From Planctomycetota bacterium (lineage in GTDB: Bacteria; Planctomycetota; Phycisphaerae; WQYP01), in the NCBI GenBank assembly GCA_021780285.1, contig JAJXZA010000256.1, forward strand, positions 1-7,445: a stretch of DNA of 7,445 nucleotides, read 5' to 3'. This document shows, in pieces, positions 6,771 through 7,445 of this stretch. The notes under the pieces were generated by a model. The model made no database searches. It was not told the origin of the DNA and worked only from the letters and a program-made list of their open reading frames with translations. The position numbers and the translations under genes were made by a program. How positions within the stretch are numbered: the first letter of the stretch is position 1; each line of letters starts with the position of its first letter.

Positions 6771-7445
6771 ATGGTTGCAGAAACGCCCGCGATAGAAACC
6801 CGGCAGCTTACCAAGGTTTACCCCGGCTTTTGGAAGAGCCAGCAGGTTGCCGCGCTTACCAACCTTAACCTGACCGTGCGCCGCGGGGAAATATTCGGCC
6901 TGCTTGGCCCCAATGGCAGCGGTAAAACCACCACCATTAAGATACTCTTGGGCCTTATCAACCCCACCGCCGGTGAAGCCCTTGTAATGGGTCAGCCCGG
7001 AGGCGACCAGGATACGCGCCGCCGCATCGGCTATTTGCCGGAAGAAAGCTATCTCTACCGCTTTTTAAACGCCCGCCAGACGCTCGACTTTTATGCCCGG
7101 CTGTTCAACATGAACCGCACGCAGCGCCGCCAGGCGGTGGATTACTATCTCGATTTTGTAGGCCTTGACCCGCAGGTGCGCAGCCGCCGCATCGGCACCT
7201 ATTCCAAAGGCCAGACGCGCCGTGTCGCCCTAGCCCAGGCGCTGCTTAACAACCCCGACCTGGTCATTATGGACGAGCCTACCAGCGGCTTGGACCCGGT
7301 CGGTATGCTCGAAATCAAAAACATGATTATGCGGCTCAAGCAGGCGGGCAAGACCGTGCTGCTCTCAAGCCACCAGCTTGCCGATGTGGAAGATGTGTGC
7401 GACCGGCTGGTGATTTTGTACCGCGGCAAGGTGGAACTTGAAGGC
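6771..7445 (+). CDS. ABC-2-type transporter ATP-binding protein (partial, runs off the right edge)
   Basis: The ATPase subunit of an ABC exporter. The window holds 225 codons with no stop. Visible are Walker A GPNGSGKTT (46-54), signature YSKGQ (144-148), Walker B LVIMDEP (164-170) with Glu169, D-loop SGLD (172-175) and switch His201. The Q-loop position reads GYLPEE (87-92), with Glu where many ABC ATPases have Gln. This GYLPE form occurs in the CcmA/NatA/drug-exporter-like ABC-2 group, which supports an exporter rather than an importer. The ATG is preceded by GGAG at 6761-6764. These proteins usually run to about 300 residues and are followed by a membrane permease gene, which I would expect just beyond the edge. 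The 92-bp gap and the hairpin before it suggest it may be a separate unit from the SPFH genes. The substrate is unknown. Confidence 0.93.
   Translation, partial: MVAETPAIETRQLTKVYPGFWKSQQVAALTNLNLTVRRGEIFGLLGPNGSGKTTTIKILLGLINPTAGEALVMGQPGGDQDTRRRIGYLPEESYLYRFLNARQTLDFYARLFNMNRTQRRQAVDYYLDFVGLDPQVRSRRIGTYSKGQTRRVALAQALLNNPDLVIMDEPTSGLDPVGMLEIKNMIMRLKQAGKTVLLSSHQLADVEDVCDRLVILYRGKVELEG

Noticed and set aside
1..7445. CRISPR arrays, tRNA or rRNA genes, insertion sequences, attachment sites
   Set aside because: I saw no regularly spaced direct repeats, tRNA-like cloverleaf, transposase motif or terminal inverted repeats. Almost all of the window is accounted for by five genes.

Overview
The window reads as one co-oriented block of plus-strand genes from a moderately GC-rich bacterium (roughly 55-60% GC by eye), with GTG and TTG starts preceded by recognisable Shine-Dalgarno sequences. 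The arrangement of a P1B-type ATPase, three SPFH (HflK/HflC-like) genes and an ABC transporter ATPase reminds me of gene clusters in Planctomycetota and related phyla. That is recollection, not a search, so the taxonomic guess is weak; the two-membrane-type HflK/HflC set only says the host is probably diderm.

Layout. Positions 1-57 hold what looks like the last 18 codons of an upstream gene whose TGA overlaps the GTG start of the next gene by four bases. Positions 54-2207 encode a 717-residue heavy-metal P1B ATPase with a histidine-rich N-terminus and no HMA domain. After a 135-bp gap come three SPFH genes: 2343-4406 (687 residues, an HflK-like SPFH domain behind an unusual polytopic N-terminal half with about six extra membrane helices), 4480-5427 (315 residues, HflC-like) and 5494-6678 (394 residues, HflK-like with one membrane helix). 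The gaps between the SPFH genes are 73 and 66 bp, so the three are probably one transcription unit. An 8-bp perfect hairpin straddles the stop codon of the third SPFH gene. At 6771 an ABC-2-type exporter ATPase begins; it runs off the right edge after 225 codons.

How they may work together. In Escherichia coli, HflK and HflC form a large hetero-oligomeric membrane cage that houses and modulates the AAA protease FtsH. Here there are two K-like and one C-like subunits, one of them with a multi-helix membrane anchor, next to a metal exporter and an ABC exporter. No FtsH gene is in the window. The plausible inference is a membrane-organising or membrane-protein quality-control assembly associated with transport or metal stress. 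The sequence proves the families but not the joint function. The most unusual points are the polytopic SPFH fusion, the three-subunit SPFH set beside a P1B pump, and the pump's atypical metal-site residues (CPC in one helix, His where ZntA-type pumps have Asp).
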